Shown here piece by piece: positions 23,293-32,970 of a stretch of 64,000 nucleotides of DNA; positions within the stretch are counted from its first letter, which is position 1, and the number at the start of each line of letters is the position of its first letter. The notes under the pieces are model-generated. The model saw only the letters and a list, made by a program, of their open reading frames with translations. It did no database searches and was not told the origin of the DNA. Source of the stretch: Tetrapyrgos nigripes (Eukaryota > Basidiomycota > Agaricomycetes > Agaricales > Campanellaceae); the NCBI GenBank assembly GCA_013368315.1, contig JAACJM010000220.1, forward strand, positions 62,001 through 126,000. Reading direction: 5' to 3'. Both the position numbers and the translations under genes were made by a program.

Positions 23293-23750
23293 ACCGGACT
23301 CGCTAAACCCGAGTAAGGTGGTCGACCGGTTCTGTAATTGAAATCCAAAAAAAACCCTTTTTCACTCTGTCTACCCCACGCCCCCGAATTTGTATCGAAC
23401 CTCCTGAAACCCCTCGTGACTACGAACGGATTCCATTTCCCCTTCCCCGTTACCTCTTGTACTCCGAATACGCGGTCTCTCACGGAAGAAAACTACGAAT
23501 GGATCCTTGGAGTCTCGACCGACACTTCGTTTGCACAAGACGTTGGGTGTGGAAACTTATCTCAGGTGGCGTAATCCTCTCAACGTTCTCGTACATAACA
23601 GTAAAAGAGGACTTCGATACAGGAGAAACTGTGGTTCAGATTCAAGGACCTTTATTCCTCAAAGAACACGTCGACTACTCTCCATTAGCACCTTCCCCCG
23701 AATACGGCCTAGCATCTTCCTATATCCTGGGACCCAATTACCTTTCATAA
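23293..23750 (+). CDS. Open frame upstream of gag in the chromovirus (gag N-terminal part or uORF)
   Basis: About 150 codons are open in one frame before gag, ending with TAA at 23,748-23,750, nine bases before the gag ATG. Readable pieces include IEPPETPRDYERIPFPLPRY, WSLDRHFVCTRRWVWKL and SPEYGLASSYILGPNYL. It has no ATG near its beginning. It may be the original N-terminal part of Gag, now separated by a frameshift, or a separate leader ORF. A match in this frame in intact relatives would decide. Confidence 0.45.
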
Positions 23751-23759
23751 AATCAGTGT

Positions 23760-24863
23760 ATGACTGAGCGACGGTCCACATCTGCAGATCCGAAACTCCG
23801 TTGTGCCAACCGACCACACGTATTCCACCCCGCATCCAACCAAGACGCCTGCTATATCCCTGAAAACGGCGACGACCCTTGGGTTCCGTGTAAAGCACAA
23901 CCTTGCCTGAACAGATACAACACTCAGCGACTTACCGACGTAGAACTCCCGAATTGGTTACACGTTATAACCCAGCTCCAAGAACTCGCGATTCAAAAAG
24001 CACATCGAAAACCGAGAACCAGATCAGGCCAAGGAACTTCTACACCTACCAAAGATGCAGATGAGGAAAACGAGGAGTTGGCGACTACACCAAACCAATG
24101 GAGATGGATAACTTTAAAACAGATACGTGATAGATTCAAAAAGGACTTCAGACCTTTAGCCTCAGAAGATGTGGCCAGGACGAAGATCAAGTTTGCCAGA
24201 ATGAAGGGGACGGATATCAGTAGCTACAACAGCATCTTCGACACATATGGAGAAGAGTCCGAATTCGGAGAAGCAGCATTGTTGGAATTCTATCAGGACG
24301 GATTACCACCCAAACTCCGAGAAGCAGTTGGAAGAACGTATCCGAAATGGGATGACTTCGATGAGTATAAGGAAAGGGCTGTGGAGCTTCATTTAGAATG
24401 GTTGAAGGAACGAGAAAGACAGGGACGCTGGAAGACTACTTCAACGTCGAAGAGTAGCTCGGGTCCGTCTCAAGGAAGAACGGTAGCAAGCGTCAATGCG
24501 CTCATGGGATCAGGTGCTAACTCGTCTTTTAACCTACCGCCTAAACTGACACCCGATGAAAGGGATCGACTTCGAAAAACAGGAGCATGCTTCGCATGTA
24601 GACAAACTGGACACATGAGCAACGAATGTCCAACATTCCCAAAGACGTTGTCTCAGAACACATCTCGAACTTTCCCCTCTCGTACTATTCGAACAGCCGA
24701 AACCGCATCCCCTCCACCAGTAACAGTAGCACAGGCGTCTTCATCTCAAAACACGATCAAAGAAATCTCCGACATGGTAAATAGGGTTAAAGGATTAGAA
24801 GGAGAAGAAAAGGAACAAGCAACCGTCTATTTGAAGGATATTATGTCTAAATTGGATTTTTAA
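23760..24863 (+). CDS. Gag polyprotein of the chromovirus
   Basis: Structural protein of the retrotransposon particle; 367 aa. A charged capsid-like region (ITLKQIRDRFKKDF, ALLEFYQDGLPPKLREAVG) is followed near residue 280 by a zinc knuckle CFACRQTGHMSNEC (CX2CX4HX4C) that binds the RNA. The C-terminus is a Ser/Thr-rich stretch and a charged helix ending DIMSKLDF. The stop at 24,861-24,863 overlaps the beginning of the pol frame at a run of five T (24,857-24,861). This fits -1 frameshifting onto pol, but reinitiation cannot be excluded. Confidence 0.9.
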   Translation: MTERRSTSADPKLRCANRPHVFHPASNQDACYIPENGDDPWVPCKAQPCLNRYNTQRLTDVELPNWLHVITQLQELAIQKAHRKPRTRSGQGTSTPTKDADEENEELATTPNQWRWITLKQIRDRFKKDFRPLASEDVARTKIKFARMKGTDISSYNSIFDTYGEESEFGEAALLEFYQDGLPPKLREAVGRTYPKWDDFDEYKERAVELHLEWLKERERQGRWKTTSTSKSSSGPSQGRTVASVNALMGSGANSSFNLPPKLTPDERDRLRKTGACFACRQTGHMSNECPTFPKTLSQNTSRTFPSRTIRTAETASPPPVTVAQASSSQNTIKEISDMVNRVKGLEGEEKEQATVYLKDIMSKLDF

Positions 24864-26461
24864 ATCACTCCTCTGCTACATCGTCAGTAGGAGTAAAACA
24901 GTACACCGGACAGTTAAAGAACAATCGATATAGTGTGTTATACCCCTCTTGTGAGCGAACCTTTCCTTCAGAGATAAGAATGTCAGCAATCACTCGCAAT
25001 AAACAGATACCATCAATCACACTCAAAACTGAACTAATCGGCAAAATTACTGGCAGAAAAATCGACGCAAACGCTCTAATAGACAGCAGTGCAGAAGGCA
25101 TAATCATTAACAGTCAATTCACACAAAGAAATCAACTTACCCTCCTTCCTATCAAAAACCCGTTCCCAGTTCGAAACGTTGACGGCTCTGAAAACACCAT
25201 GGGATGGGTACGGGAATACACTATCCAAAATCTTCGTATCTATTCTCGAGACAACAAGGCGTACCATGAAGAACAGGCCGAATTCTACGTAACGGACATT
25301 GGGGATCACGATATAATCCTCGGTACCGACTGGTTGGAAGAACATAATCCAGATATAGACTGGTCAGACTCACGGGTAGACATGACTAGATGCCCAGAAA
25401 CATGTATCACAGCAAAACCTCCCGTTCTCCACTTGAAAACTAAAACCTTGAAACCCACAGTCATCGATCCAAGGACCCATCACAAGGAGTACCAAGTCAG
25501 GTGGATAGAACCAGTTGGACGATTCAAACCAATTGCCCAATCGAAAATTGCAGGGCGACGTCGTCGAATTCCTATTCGATCCTTCCACCGAAATTCAGAA
25601 GAAACGGCAATCTTTACCGAAGATGACTACGGGAGAGATACGATCCCAGAACGGTGGGAACAGGACGTAATGGAAGAATTGTTAGGGAAAGAGGAAAGAT
25701 TCGATGAAGAAGCATCAGGGAAACCGGATCTGAACATCCATGCGGGTTTTACGAAAGCACAAGAACTCGCAGAGGCGGCTCAGAACGTTCAGGTCGATGT
25801 ACCTCTTAAAGATAAGATTCCTTCGCAGTATCATCAGTTCCTACGAGTTTTTGACAAACAAACCTCAGAAAGATTACCGAAACGTGGCGAATGGGATCAC
25901 GCCATCGAGTTAAAATCGGACTTTGAACCACGCCCTTGCAAAACATATCCGTTGTCCCCAAATGAACAAAAGGAACTCGATGAATTCATCAAGGAAAACT
26001 TGGAGAAAGGGTACATAAGACCGTCGAAGTCTCCTATGGCAAGTCCCTTCTTCTTTGTAAAAAAGAAAGACGGAAAACTACGACCAGTACAGAATTACCG
26101 TGCCCTAAATAAAGGGACCGTCAAAAACGAATACCCTTTACCGCTTATATCGGAACTCGTAGACAAACTTAAGGGGGCACGAATATTTTCTAAAATCGAC
26201 CTTAGATGGGGATATAACAACATACGTATCAAGAAGGGAGATGAATGGAAAGCGGCGTTCAAAACCAACCGTGGTCTCTTCGAACCAACGGTGATGTTTT
26301 TCGGTCTTATGAACTCTCCAGCCACATTCCAAGCGATGATGAACACTCTATTCAAGGATCTGATCGACTCTGGAAAAGTCGTAATCTATATGGACGATAT
26401 TCTCATATTCACGGAATCACTAGAAGAACATCGATACATGGTCAAACAAGTACTGGCATGA
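24857..26461 (+). pseudogene. Pol part 1: aspartic protease and reverse transcriptase, ends at an in-frame TGA
   Basis: Opens in the -1 frame at the gag stop. The protease region shows ALIDSSAEGIIINSQF, where the family catalytic triplet is normally D-S/T-G; here it reads DSS. The second protease landmark, DIILGTDWL, is present. Reverse transcriptase motifs: MASPFFFVKKKDGKLRPVQN, KIDLRWGYNNIRI, FGLMNSPATFQ and the active site VIYMDDILIF (about 26,383-26,410). The frame stops at TGA 26,459-26,461 just after KQVLA, where relatives read on. The downstream sequence continues in the same frame, so this is a simple nonsense change. Confidence 0.9.
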
Positions 26462-27846
26462 CTCCATGATAACGACTTATACGCTAAACCAGAAAAATGC
26501 ACCTTCAAAACCGACTCAGTAGAATTCCTCGGCCTCATCGTGTCACATAACACATTGGCGATGGACCCAGTCAAGGTCGAAGGCGTAACTAAATGGCCAG
26601 TCCCATGGAACGTCAAAGACGTACAGTCATTCCTCGGCTTCGGGAACTTTTATCGTCGTTTCATACGAGATTTCTCAAAAATCGCACGACCACTGTTCGA
26701 TCTCACGAAAAAGGAACATCCATGGGAATGGTCTGAGGAAGCCCAAAGGGCCTTCCAGGCACTTAAAGATACGTTCACGACTTCACCAGTCCTTCTCATG
26801 CCTGATCATTCTAAACCGTACCGAGTAGAAGTTGACGCGTCAGATTACGCCACAGGAGGTATCCTGCAACAACAAGGATTGGATGGCAAATGGCACCCAG
26901 TAGCCTACCTGTCAAAAGCGTTATCCGAAACTGAATGGAATTACGACATCCATGATAAAGAACTGCTAGCGATCATACGTGGACTTGAAGCCTGGCGGCA
27001 CTACCTGGAAGGAGGGCCGCACACCATCGAAATCTTGACCGATCACGACAACCTTAGGTACTTCACCACGGCCCAAAAACTCAGCCGACGGCAAGCAAGG
27101 ATGGCCTTGTTCCTGACCAGATTCGACTTTACGCTCACCCATAAACCTGGAAATCTGAATCGAAGTGACCCACTTTCTTGGAGATCGGACCATAAAGAGG
27201 GGGTCGAAAACGACAACAAGGACAGGGTCTTACTTGACCCGAGATTCTTCAGAATTCGAGCGACACGACCAGGAACGGTAACCGCAATAGGAGATGCGGA
27301 GTTGAAAAGGCGGATTAAGGAGTGTCCAGATAAGGATGCTGAAGTCGTGGGTGCGTTACAAACTATCTTTGACAATGGACCACGCGCTTTGGCAAAGAAT
27401 TTACAGGAATGGAACTACGAAGACGGAATTATCTTGTTCCAAGGGAAGATCTACGTCCCAAACGATCAACAACTCAGACGGGATATCGTTAAAATGCATC
27501 ACGACAGCCTTACTGCAGGTCACCCAGGACGATTCAAAACATACGAACTTGTCAGTAGAGAATTCTGGTGGCCCGGTATGTCAGTATTCGTTCGCAGCTA
27601 CGTTGAAGGATGCGCTACCTGCCAGTTAACCAAGGCAAACAACCACCCTGCGCATGTACCCTTAATCCCGAACGAAATACCGGAACGGCCCTTTGGTACC
27701 ATTACAACTGACTTCATCACGGATCTGCCAGAATGTGACGGCTTCAATGCAATTCACGTCACAGTCGACCGATCAACAAAAACAGTTGTCATCTCCCCAT
27801 GCAGAAAAGATATTGATAGCGACGGTATGGCTTATGGGATAAAATG
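26462..27846 (+). pseudogene. Pol part 2: RT thumb, RNase H, integrase N-terminal half
   Basis: Same frame as part 1 after the TGA. The RT connection reads YAKPEKCTFKTDSVEFLGLI and FLGFGNFYRRFI. RNase H shows VEVDASDYATGGIL, DIHDKELLAIIRGLEAWRHY and ILTDHDNLRYF. The integrase zinc region carries MHHDSLTAGHPG and CATCQLTK (HHCC type), followed by the first catalytic Asp in GTITTDFITDLP. The frame ends at TGA 27,845-27,847. Comparison with the following segment shows that the stretch between the first and second catalytic Asp is shortened and out of frame. Confidence 0.9.
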
Positions 27847-28932
27847 ATATCCGACCGCGGACCTCAATTCGCAAGCCAAGTGATGAAAGGCATTTACGCT
27901 AAGTTAGGTATCACTTCAGCACTTAGTACCGCTTACCATCCACAGACAGACGGCGAAACAGAGAGGTTCAATCAAGAATTGGAACAATACCTTCGAACCT
28001 TCTGTAACTATCGCCAAGACGATTGGGTCAAATATCTACCATACGCCGAATTCTGTCATAATACCCGGGTTCACTCAGCAACTGGGAAATCGCCGTTTGA
28101 ATTACTCCACGGGTTTTTGCCCCGACTATTCCCTTCCATCAATCCAACTTCACACGTACCAAAAGTCGAAGAACGCCTCCAGAACTTGGATACGATTCGA
28201 GAAGAACTGAAAGCAAGTCTGGCGACGGCGGCTGAATTGATGAAAGAACAAAACAAGGACTACAGGAACGAAGGGGTGAAGTTTAAGGTTGGAGATAAAG
28301 TGTTACTGGACGGGAAGAATCTAAAAACGACGAGACCAAAAGCTAAGTTGGCAAATCGTCGTCACGGACCATTCGAAATCACTGACGTTATCAGTGAAGT
28401 CAATTATCGACTCAAATTACCGAATGGCTGGCGCATTCACCCAGTATTCCACGCCTCACTCCTATCGCCGTACAAAGAGACTGAGGCTCACGGAGTAAAC
28501 TACCCAGGAGAACCTGCTGAGTTGCTACCCGAAGACAACGAATACAATGTGGAAGCAATTCTAGATTCAAAACCAACGAGAAACCGACGGGGAGTACAAT
28601 ACCTTGTGAAATGGTTGGATTATGCTGACTCGGAAAATTCATGGGAACCAGCGTCAGGGTTAACGAAGGTGAAGGAGATGATTGAGACCTTCCATCAACA
28701 ACATCCAGATGCATATCGACCCAAGAACCTGATACGCCTGGGAACAACAGTGCGTTCACTAGGAATCGCCATGGACGACATATGGCGAAGTACCCATGTG
28801 CTTCAAGCGAAAGCACAACTCCGAGGAGAAACGCTGTTGCGAACCGTGGGTATCCTATGCCCGCCTTCCCACCCCACTCGGCAATCGAACTCAGACTTTT
28901 GTCATCACTCATTGATCGCATTCCCTCGTTAA
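27844..28932 (+). pseudogene. Pol part 3: integrase C-terminal half and chromodomain
   Basis: Frame-shifted relative to part 2 by a deletion at about 27,838. Integrase second Asp in MISDRGPQFASQVM; catalytic Glu in HPQTDGETERFNQELEQY. The GPY/F-like segment reads RRHGPFEITDVIS. The chromodomain lies at about 28,536-28,690 (EYNVEAILDSKP, VQYLVKWLDYADSENSWEP), which assigns the element to the chromoviruses. In that group the chromodomain is thought to guide integration to particular chromatin. Confidence 0.9.
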
Positions 28933-29007
28933 CGGCGTCTACTGTCAAAACCATCTTCGGGGACAACTTGACCGCCCGTTCAAATTCCTTCCATACAGAC
29001 GAACAAG

Positions 29008-29015
29008 TATAAAAG
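29008..29015 (+). promoter_or_regulatory. Candidate internal TATA box before the chromovirus 3' ORF
   Basis: TATAAAAG lies 92 bp upstream of the ATG of the extra ORF, after the end of pol, followed by a pyrimidine-rich leader (CCCCTCTC, CTCCCCTCC). This is a sensible place for a separate transcript start. Confidence 0.5.
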
Positions 29016-29106
29016 ACCCCTCTCGACAACGAAGAAGGGCAGAACTCAACCACATCCTACCAGTTTAACCTTACTCCCCTCCTCACACTACACCTTCACC
29101 ATAGCC

Positions 29107-29622
29107 ATGTCTACCACTCCCTCCACCAACACCAACATGAACGACGCGCCCCCAACCAACAGGGGACGTTGCACCTATGGAACCCGTTCCGGACGTCGAT
29201 GCCGGATGGCGAAACAACACGCAGGACCTCACAACAGTTGTCAACGCTGCACGTGGGGAGGAGAGGATGGACCAGGACAGTGCAGATTGGGCAGAGGACA
29301 TAAAGCCCGTTGTGTGGTACAATGGACGTCGTTACGTGCAGAACATAGAGGAAATCTAGGATGGGGAGACGCCAGCATATGGGGGGCAGACAACGTTGTA
29401 CAATGGAACATGGACGACAATGGAGGGGGATGGAGAATGGCTACCAACACAACGGAATGGGGGAACTTAGACTGGAACGACCCCAGATGGGAGATTGGAA
29501 ACTACACCATAGATTGGGACAAATATTGGCCGAGCCAAGGGGATGTAGACAGACGACTCCGCAAGCAATGGGCGGAGCATTGGAAAACAGGATTGTCGAG
29601 CTCCGGTGAAAGCTCGTCCTAA
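29107..29622 (+). CDS. Extra ORF between pol and the 3' LTR; Cys/His- and Trp-rich 171-aa protein
   Basis: A complete ORF starting MSTTPSTNTNMNDAPP in good context (AGCCATGT). The N-terminal third is basic with Cys and His: CTYGTRSGRRCRM, HAGPHNSCQRC and GHKARC. This could bind zinc and nucleic acid. The C-terminal half is acidic and Trp-rich (GWGDASIWGAD, WNDPRWEIG, DWDKYWPS). It ends 12 bp before the LTR, next to the polypurine tract. It lies outside the usual gag-pol plan of chromoviruses and has its own candidate TATA box. No function can be assigned. It is intact although pol is broken. Confidence 0.65.
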   Translation: MSTTPSTNTNMNDAPPTNRGRCTYGTRSGRRCRMAKQHAGPHNSCQRCTWGGEDGPGQCRLGRGHKARCVVQWTSLRAEHRGNLGWGDASIWGADNVVQWNMDDNGGGWRMATNTTEWGNLDWNDPRWEIGNYTIDWDKYWPSQGDVDRRLRKQWAEHWKTGLSSSGESSS

Positions 29623-29633
29623 AGAGGGGGTAA
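29621..29633 (+). other. Polypurine tract of the chromovirus
   Basis: AAAGAGGGGGTAA lies immediately upstream of the 3' LTR. It is the expected plus-strand primer position and overlaps the stop codon of the extra ORF. Confidence 0.8.
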
Positions 29634-30149
29634 TGTCATGAATCGTCTCCCGCCTATTCATTTTCCTTTCTATTCTTTTCCCTTTACTACTTATTTCCCA
29701 CTCTAACCCCATAAACATCAACTATTTCTCATCATCGTCTATAGTTACCATCTCTCTAGATCTATGACTCATATTCCTATCTCCTCCGACTCCTATCTCC
29801 ATGGACATTCTCACTGTCAATCACTCCGTATGATCTAGTACCTTCATCTATCCATATTTGACTCATTCTTCTCTCGCCTTGACATTTCCACATGATACCG
29901 TCCATTATTACTTACTCTTTCCCATCTGTTCATATTTTACTTATATACCGATGATCTTTGTAACCTATTCCTTAGTTCGTTCACTTCATCTCCGCTCCGT
30001 ACTTTTACTACGCAGTGTAGAGCCTAGTCAGCTTACTTTTCTCTATTTCTTTATCTCTCCATCTCTCTTGATCAATCTATTCTCTTGTGAAACGGCTTTC
30101 TCGTATTGTGTGACTTGGGTGGTTATCGAGTGTACCGACAACCTTGACA
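29634..30149 (+). repeat. 3' LTR of the chromovirus
   Basis: Nearly identical to the 5' LTR. Differences seen: one extra C at about 29,708, C versus T at about 29,827, A versus G at about 29,987 and G versus A at about 30,088. It ends ACCTTGACA. Confidence 0.95.
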
Positions 30150-30409
30150 GAACTGTCCAGAACAATCAAAGTACAGCCTGTTGTCCCTGTAAGAGATGTA
30201 TCATAAAAACATGAACAAAAGATGAACAAGCTGTGCATAGTGTCCCTGTAAGAGATGTATCATAAAAAGATGAACAAATGATGAAAGAAAGGATAGTAGC
30301 TGTGCATAGATGATCAAGGAAAGATGAACAAAAGATAGGGCAAAGGATAAACAAAATGATGAACAAAAGGCAGTGACTGATGAAGAAAAGAAACAGAAAA
30401 TGAACGAAA
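30150..30409. repeat. Purine-rich spacer with short direct repeats
   Basis: TGTCCCTGTAAGAGATGTAT occurs twice, about 60 bp apart (about 30,181 and 30,241). GATGAACAAA-type words recur to about 30,410. No gene. Confidence 0.55.
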
Positions 30410-30839
30410 ATACCCTGAAATAATACTGTCATGACATCTATGTAATTGCTGGTCATAGGGGACATAGACTTTGCCATCTTTGTAATTCCATTCCTGCAAG
30501 TTCTTGACCAGCGAGCGTGGACCATTTTTTAAGATGACTTCGAGAGCACTCACGACCTCTTTATCTTTCTTTGGACATTCTTTCATTTGTCTTCTCAGTT
30601 CTGCATCTCCAATGGCAACCACTGTCCCCGGTCTTGTAGCTCAAATTCTGAAAAACTTTGGGTCTAGTAATACTCTATCCTTCTTGTCATCTTCAACCCC
30701 CTCTTTATGGTCTGGTCTTCGAGAAAGCAGATCACTTCGATTAAGATTTCCAGGTTTATGGATTAGGATAAAGTTGAATCTGGTTTGAAATAAAGCCATC
30801 CTTGCTTGTCATCAGCTAAGTTTCTGAGAGGTGGTGAAA
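30410..30839 (-). pseudogene. Gypsy pol fragment (RNase H end to integrase N-terminus), right-hand part of a nested copy
   Basis: On the minus strand it reads FTTSQKLS, ARMALFQTRFNF, HKPGNLNRSDLLSRRPDHK, then VAIGDAELRRQMKECP and KNGPRSLVKNLQEWNYKDG. It is collinear with 27,057-27,500 of the chromovirus but diverged, with stops. It breaks off at FTT, where the Mutator-like element was inserted; the 9-bp duplication GTGGTGAAA is 30,831-30,839. Confidence 0.9.
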
Positions 30840-30902
30840 GGATAAATCTATTTGGCAACCCAAGATGCTGTCAAGCTCAAGTCCGAAAAGCTGATGACTC
30901 AT
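30840..30902 (+). repeat. Left terminal inverted repeat of the Mutator-like element
   Basis: Contains GGCAACCCAAGATG followed directly by TCAAGCTCAAGTCC. The right end has an extra 30 bp or so, with a second GGCAACCC, between these blocks. Confidence 0.85.
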
Positions 30903-31577
30903 TTCTGCAACACGTCAGACTGAGGTAACTTCCACTTTGTCCTGTCCTTCATGCACGTCTACCCCTCCTTCATGTGTATGTCATATGCTTCACTGCTCAG
31001 CTCGCTGGCCCCTGTACCCCAGTAGTCAGTCAATCACCTTTTATCCTGAACTATCCTGTTGGAACATTAGTGTTTGCACAACTGAGCCTTTCTCCTTACA
31101 GTCAGCTTTCCATCTCCACTGCCAGCAGCACTTACAAGGTGGTTTATTTCTGACTGCAGAGCAGTAGTACTGGAACTTCAATGGATTACCTCCCCTGCTC
31201 TAATAATTACAGGATTTTCAATTGATATCTGCATTGAAGTCACAGATTCTCATTCATCGGTGTCTGCAGTGTTTGAAACCTGCTGCTTCGACCAGAGCTT
31301 GTAGCTATGGCCACGAGTGGTTGGACTTGATAAATATTACAGTACTTGGCAAACCCTCGTCACCCCAATCACTCACCCTTCAAATGTCTAACTCAAAAGA
31401 CCCTCTTGGTCCACTGAAGCTTGAGGCCACACACTACAGTACCCCTCCTTCCCATGCTGCTTTCTCTTTAGACTTTTTCCGCAGTCTTACATTCTCTCAA
31501 GTGGCTGAACTCGATTTTCCATTGGTTTGCTCACCTGGTACTGTCAATATTTTTACTTTTGACTTTTAAACAAGACC

Positions 31578-32932
31578 GTCCCACACCACGAGGATCTCGC
31601 ACCAATCCTCTATAGACTAGAGGAAGAATATATCCAAGGGAAACACTCAGTGAAGATCGGGAGGCGCAGGTCAAAGAAAGTGGGAACATTCCATTTTTCC
31701 AAAGTAAGATCCTAATACTATCTAGTGAGCAGGCGTTTCTTATCTTATATGCAGATCCGGTTGTTCTCCATCATCAACAACCACCTATCAGCAGTACATG
31801 CAGCACAAAAACTTGCTGCGGTTCTTCCAAAAACAGGTCTCTCTGCCAAAGTAGTGTCGAGGTTTATGGATGCAAAAATTGTTGAGCCCATCTGTGGTTT
31901 CTACAGTGCTACGTTCCCTCTCTGGCAGCTTTCCAAAGGGCTGCTTGATGAGTCGTGGTTGGCCAACAACATCCTCAATGCTCTTCTCGAGCTTCTTTAT
32001 TTCCACAAGTTTTCCCTTACACCTTCCTCTGTGGAATATCCATCTGTGCTGTGCCTCCCAATCCATTTCCTTCAGATCGCAGAGAGAGCTTATGTGGCTC
32101 AGAATCTTCTTCCCAGGATTATTTCCCTCAGGAAACAGTTGGAATCGCTTCCATCCTTCACCATCAGCTTCCTCAGTCACGCCCACAACCATTTTACAGC
32201 GTACTTATACCAATCATCAACATCTACGCTATGGTATGGTGATTCCCTTGGTTGGGTACTTGGTGGAGTTGGATATGTCCATTCAGTAAATGCTGGGCAG
32301 ATCGCACAGCAGCCTTTGGATGGTTCTACTGGAAGTGGAAGTTGCAGCGTGGCTGCATTCAACTTTCTTCATTACCGCTGCATACCAGAGACTCCTTTGT
32401 GGACACCATCAAAGTCTAATCAAATCAGACTTTCCATGCTGCACAATCTGATTGAGTACCATCTGGTTGCAAGGGATAAAACAAGTGTAAGTCTCAAATC
32501 CTTCACGCTGCATACATAAAGCTGAGTAAAGTTTGTCAGACCATCGACAACTGCTTGATTCCATGCATATTCGATATCCAGGCAAAGAACCCAAGTGCGG
32601 AGATTTACAGCTATAGTGACTTCAATCTTTTCAAGGCCAATGTAAGTATTACTCAGTGCTGATATCTTTTCTGAAGCTAATAACTTTTCTAGGACAAACA
32701 TCCAATTCACGAGTTCTTAACTTTGCGTCTGGGAACATCATCTCACTTCCCACATGTCCCTTATGTTGATGAGCTTGTGGCCTTGCTGTTACTTCCTCCT
32801 ATCAAACTCTCAATACCTTCTCCTGGTAAATCCTCTCACAATACCACGGCATTCTCCTCTAGTGACAAGAGGATCTCACAAGATCTGAGCAAGCAAAGTT
32901 CAAGAGGAAAGCTCATGTCATTTCTCCAGTGA
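31578..32932 (+). CDS. Ulp1-like (C48) cysteine protease of the Mutator-like element
   Basis: Transposon-borne relative of SUMO-deconjugating proteases. An upstream exon carries RLEEEYIQGKHSVKIGRR and VGTFHFSK (31,600-31,700). After an intron, the main frame holds the helical region (GFYSATFPLWQLSKGLLDES, NILNALLELLYF) and the catalytic core: His in SHAHNHFTAYLYQ (about 32,185), Asp in LWYGDSLGW (about 32,235) and Cys in GSGSCSVAAFNFL (TGC at 32,343-32,345). All three triad residues are therefore present. A further exon (FLTLRLGTSSHFPHVPYVDE, about 32,700-32,930) follows an intron starting GTAAGTATT at 32,641. A stop after SFTLHT (32,519) needs an intron or marks decay. Such proteases accompany MULE transposases in many basidiomycete elements; their role in transposition is unclear. 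Confidence 0.75.
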
Positions 32933-32970
32933 CTTCACTGCTATGACGTCAAGACCCAAAACGTCTCAAC

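Larger units (their letters stand above)
22577..30149 (+). mobile_element. Ty3/gypsy chromovirus, near full length, 7.6 kb, coding region broken
   Basis: Two LTRs flank uORF, gag, protease-RT-RNaseH-integrase-chromodomain and an extra 3' ORF. The LTRs differ by only about three substitutions and one 1-bp indel in about 515 bp, so the copy is young, yet pol carries an in-frame TGA and an integrase deletion. The bases next to the two ends (CTATT and GAACT) do not form a target duplication. This points to recombination between copies or an adjacent deletion after insertion. Confidence 0.95.

Noticed and set aside
22572..30154. A 5-bp target duplication around the full-length chromovirus
   Set aside because: The flanks read CTATT and GAACT. 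Shifting the boundary by a few bases does not produce a match.
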